Below, piece by piece: positions 6,386 to 6,815 of a stretch of 6,815 bases of DNA. Below the pieces are notes generated by a model. It searched no databases. It was not told the origin of the DNA and saw only the letters and a list, made by a program, of their open reading frames with translations. Each line of letters starts with the position of its first letter. Within the stretch, counting starts at the first letter, position 1. The DNA lies in the NCBI GenBank assembly GCA_004299665.1, contig SCQZ01000073.1, positions 1 through 6,815 of the forward strand, given 5' to 3'. The translations under genes were made by a program, and so were the position numbers. The stretch comes from Jatrophihabitans sp. (GTDB lineage Bacteria > Actinomycetota > Actinomycetes > Mycobacteriales > Jatrophihabitantaceae).

Positions 6386-6815
6386 GTGCCTGACGCTACC
6401 TTCGTGCGCCCTGATCTGGACGCGTTCTGCCGCCTCGACGAACTCGGCCTGCGGGTCGTCGGGCAACGGCTCGAGCCGGAGCGGGCGGTGCTGGCGTGCA
6501 CGGTCGAGCCGGGCGAGTTCGACCGGTGGTGTCACCGGTGCGGCGCCGAAGGAGTGCCCCGCGACAGCGTGACTCGCACGTTGGCGCATGAGCCGTTCGG
6601 GTGGCGCCCGACGACGCTGCAGCTCACGGTGCGCCGCTTCCGCTGCGCTGCGTGCCGGCATGTGTGGCGGCTGGACACCAGCCGCGCTGCTGAGCCGGGA
6701 GCGAAGCTGTCCCGTCGCGCGCTGCGCTGGGCGTTGGAGGCGATCGTGTGTCAGCACCTGACCGTCGCCAGGGTCGCCGAGGCGTTGGCGGTCACCTGGA
6801 ACACCGCCAACAACG
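6386..6815 (+). CDS. ISL3-family transposase, N-terminal part
   Basis: The frame is open from GTG 6386 to the window end, giving 143 complete codons and one extra base; complete ISL3 transposases are roughly 400-440 residues, so about a third is visible. GTG 6386 is the only ATG or GTG in frame after the TGA at 6326-6328, and GGAAG at 6373-6377 lies at a suitable distance. Residues about 48-88 form the ISL3 zinc-binding region: RWCHRCG, then RRFRCAACRHVWR, that is CxxC...CxxC. A helix-turn-helix follows near the end (LTVARVAEALAVTWNTANN), which precedes the DDE catalytic domain in this family. The catalytic residues are beyond the window, so whether the enzyme is intact cannot be judged. Nothing in the visible part is broken. 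Confidence 0.9.
   Translation, partial: MPDATFVRPDLDAFCRLDELGLRVVGQRLEPERAVLACTVEPGEFDRWCHRCGAEGVPRDSVTRTLAHEPFGWRPTTLQLTVRRFRCAACRHVWRLDTSRAAEPGAKLSRRALRWALEAIVCQHLTVARVAEALAVTWNTANN

Larger units (their letters stand above)
6277..6815 (+). mobile_element. ISL3-family insertion sequence, left part
   Basis: The element begins with GGCTCTTCC at 6277, the typical terminus of ISL3-family elements (corynebacterial members such as IS31831 and IS1207 start similarly, from memory). A non-coding leader of about 110 bases follows, then a transposase with ISL3 features. The right end is outside the window. ISL3 elements usually duplicate 8 bp of target, so the candidate duplicated sequence is CCTTTGAC at 6269-6276. 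The element is inserted in the same orientation as the conjugation operon, so read-through transcription from the operon is expected. Confidence 0.8.

Noticed and set aside
6348..6572. Small plus-strand open frame overlapping the transposase start
   Set aside because: It is in a different frame from the transposase zinc-finger and helix-turn-helix sequence, and its translation is Ser/Arg-rich without family features. It is a shadow frame.

Overview
The window is GC-rich throughout. Every gene I can support lies on the + strand, mostly in tightly packed or overlapping frames with actinobacterial-style codon use. It looks like the conjugation and replication part of an integrative conjugative element or conjugative plasmid of an actinomycete (the Streptomyces/Pseudonocardia/Amycolatopsis type of host). 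The genus cannot be fixed from the sequence.

Layout. (1) Bases 2-448 hold the C-terminal end of an SCO6880-family conjugation protein. (2) Bases 448-2052 encode a 534-residue VirB4/TraC-like ATPase whose ATG overlaps the previous stop. (3) A 94-base spacer containing a weak inverted repeat separates it from (4) bases 2147-3865, a VirD4/TraG-type coupling ATPase with two N-terminal membrane segments. (5) Bases 3862-4266, overlapping by ATGA, encode a small tryptophan-rich protein resembling DUF4913. (6) Bases 4312-5508 encode a short DnaG-like primase with a CHC2 zinc finger and a TOPRIM domain. (7) Bases 5522-5797 and 5803-about 6276 encode two small proteins I do not recognise. (8) From about 6277 to the window end lies the left part of an ISL3-family insertion sequence. 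Its transposase starts at 6386 and runs off the window.

How the genes fit together. The two ATPases and the SCO6880 protein would form the energised core of a type IV secretion-like DNA transfer apparatus. The coupling protein would bring the DNA to the channel, and the primase could prime complementary-strand synthesis after transfer or serve the element's own replication. The insertion sequence appears to have cut the last cargo gene: its final seven codons and its stop codon are read from the IS end.

The least expected signals are a perfect 26-bp palindrome inside the primase gene, between the zinc finger and the catalytic core, and a 10-bp inverted repeat whose 3' arm abuts the transposase start codon and overlaps its likely ribosome binding site. 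I found no tRNA, rRNA, CRISPR array, integrase, relaxase or attachment site in the window.
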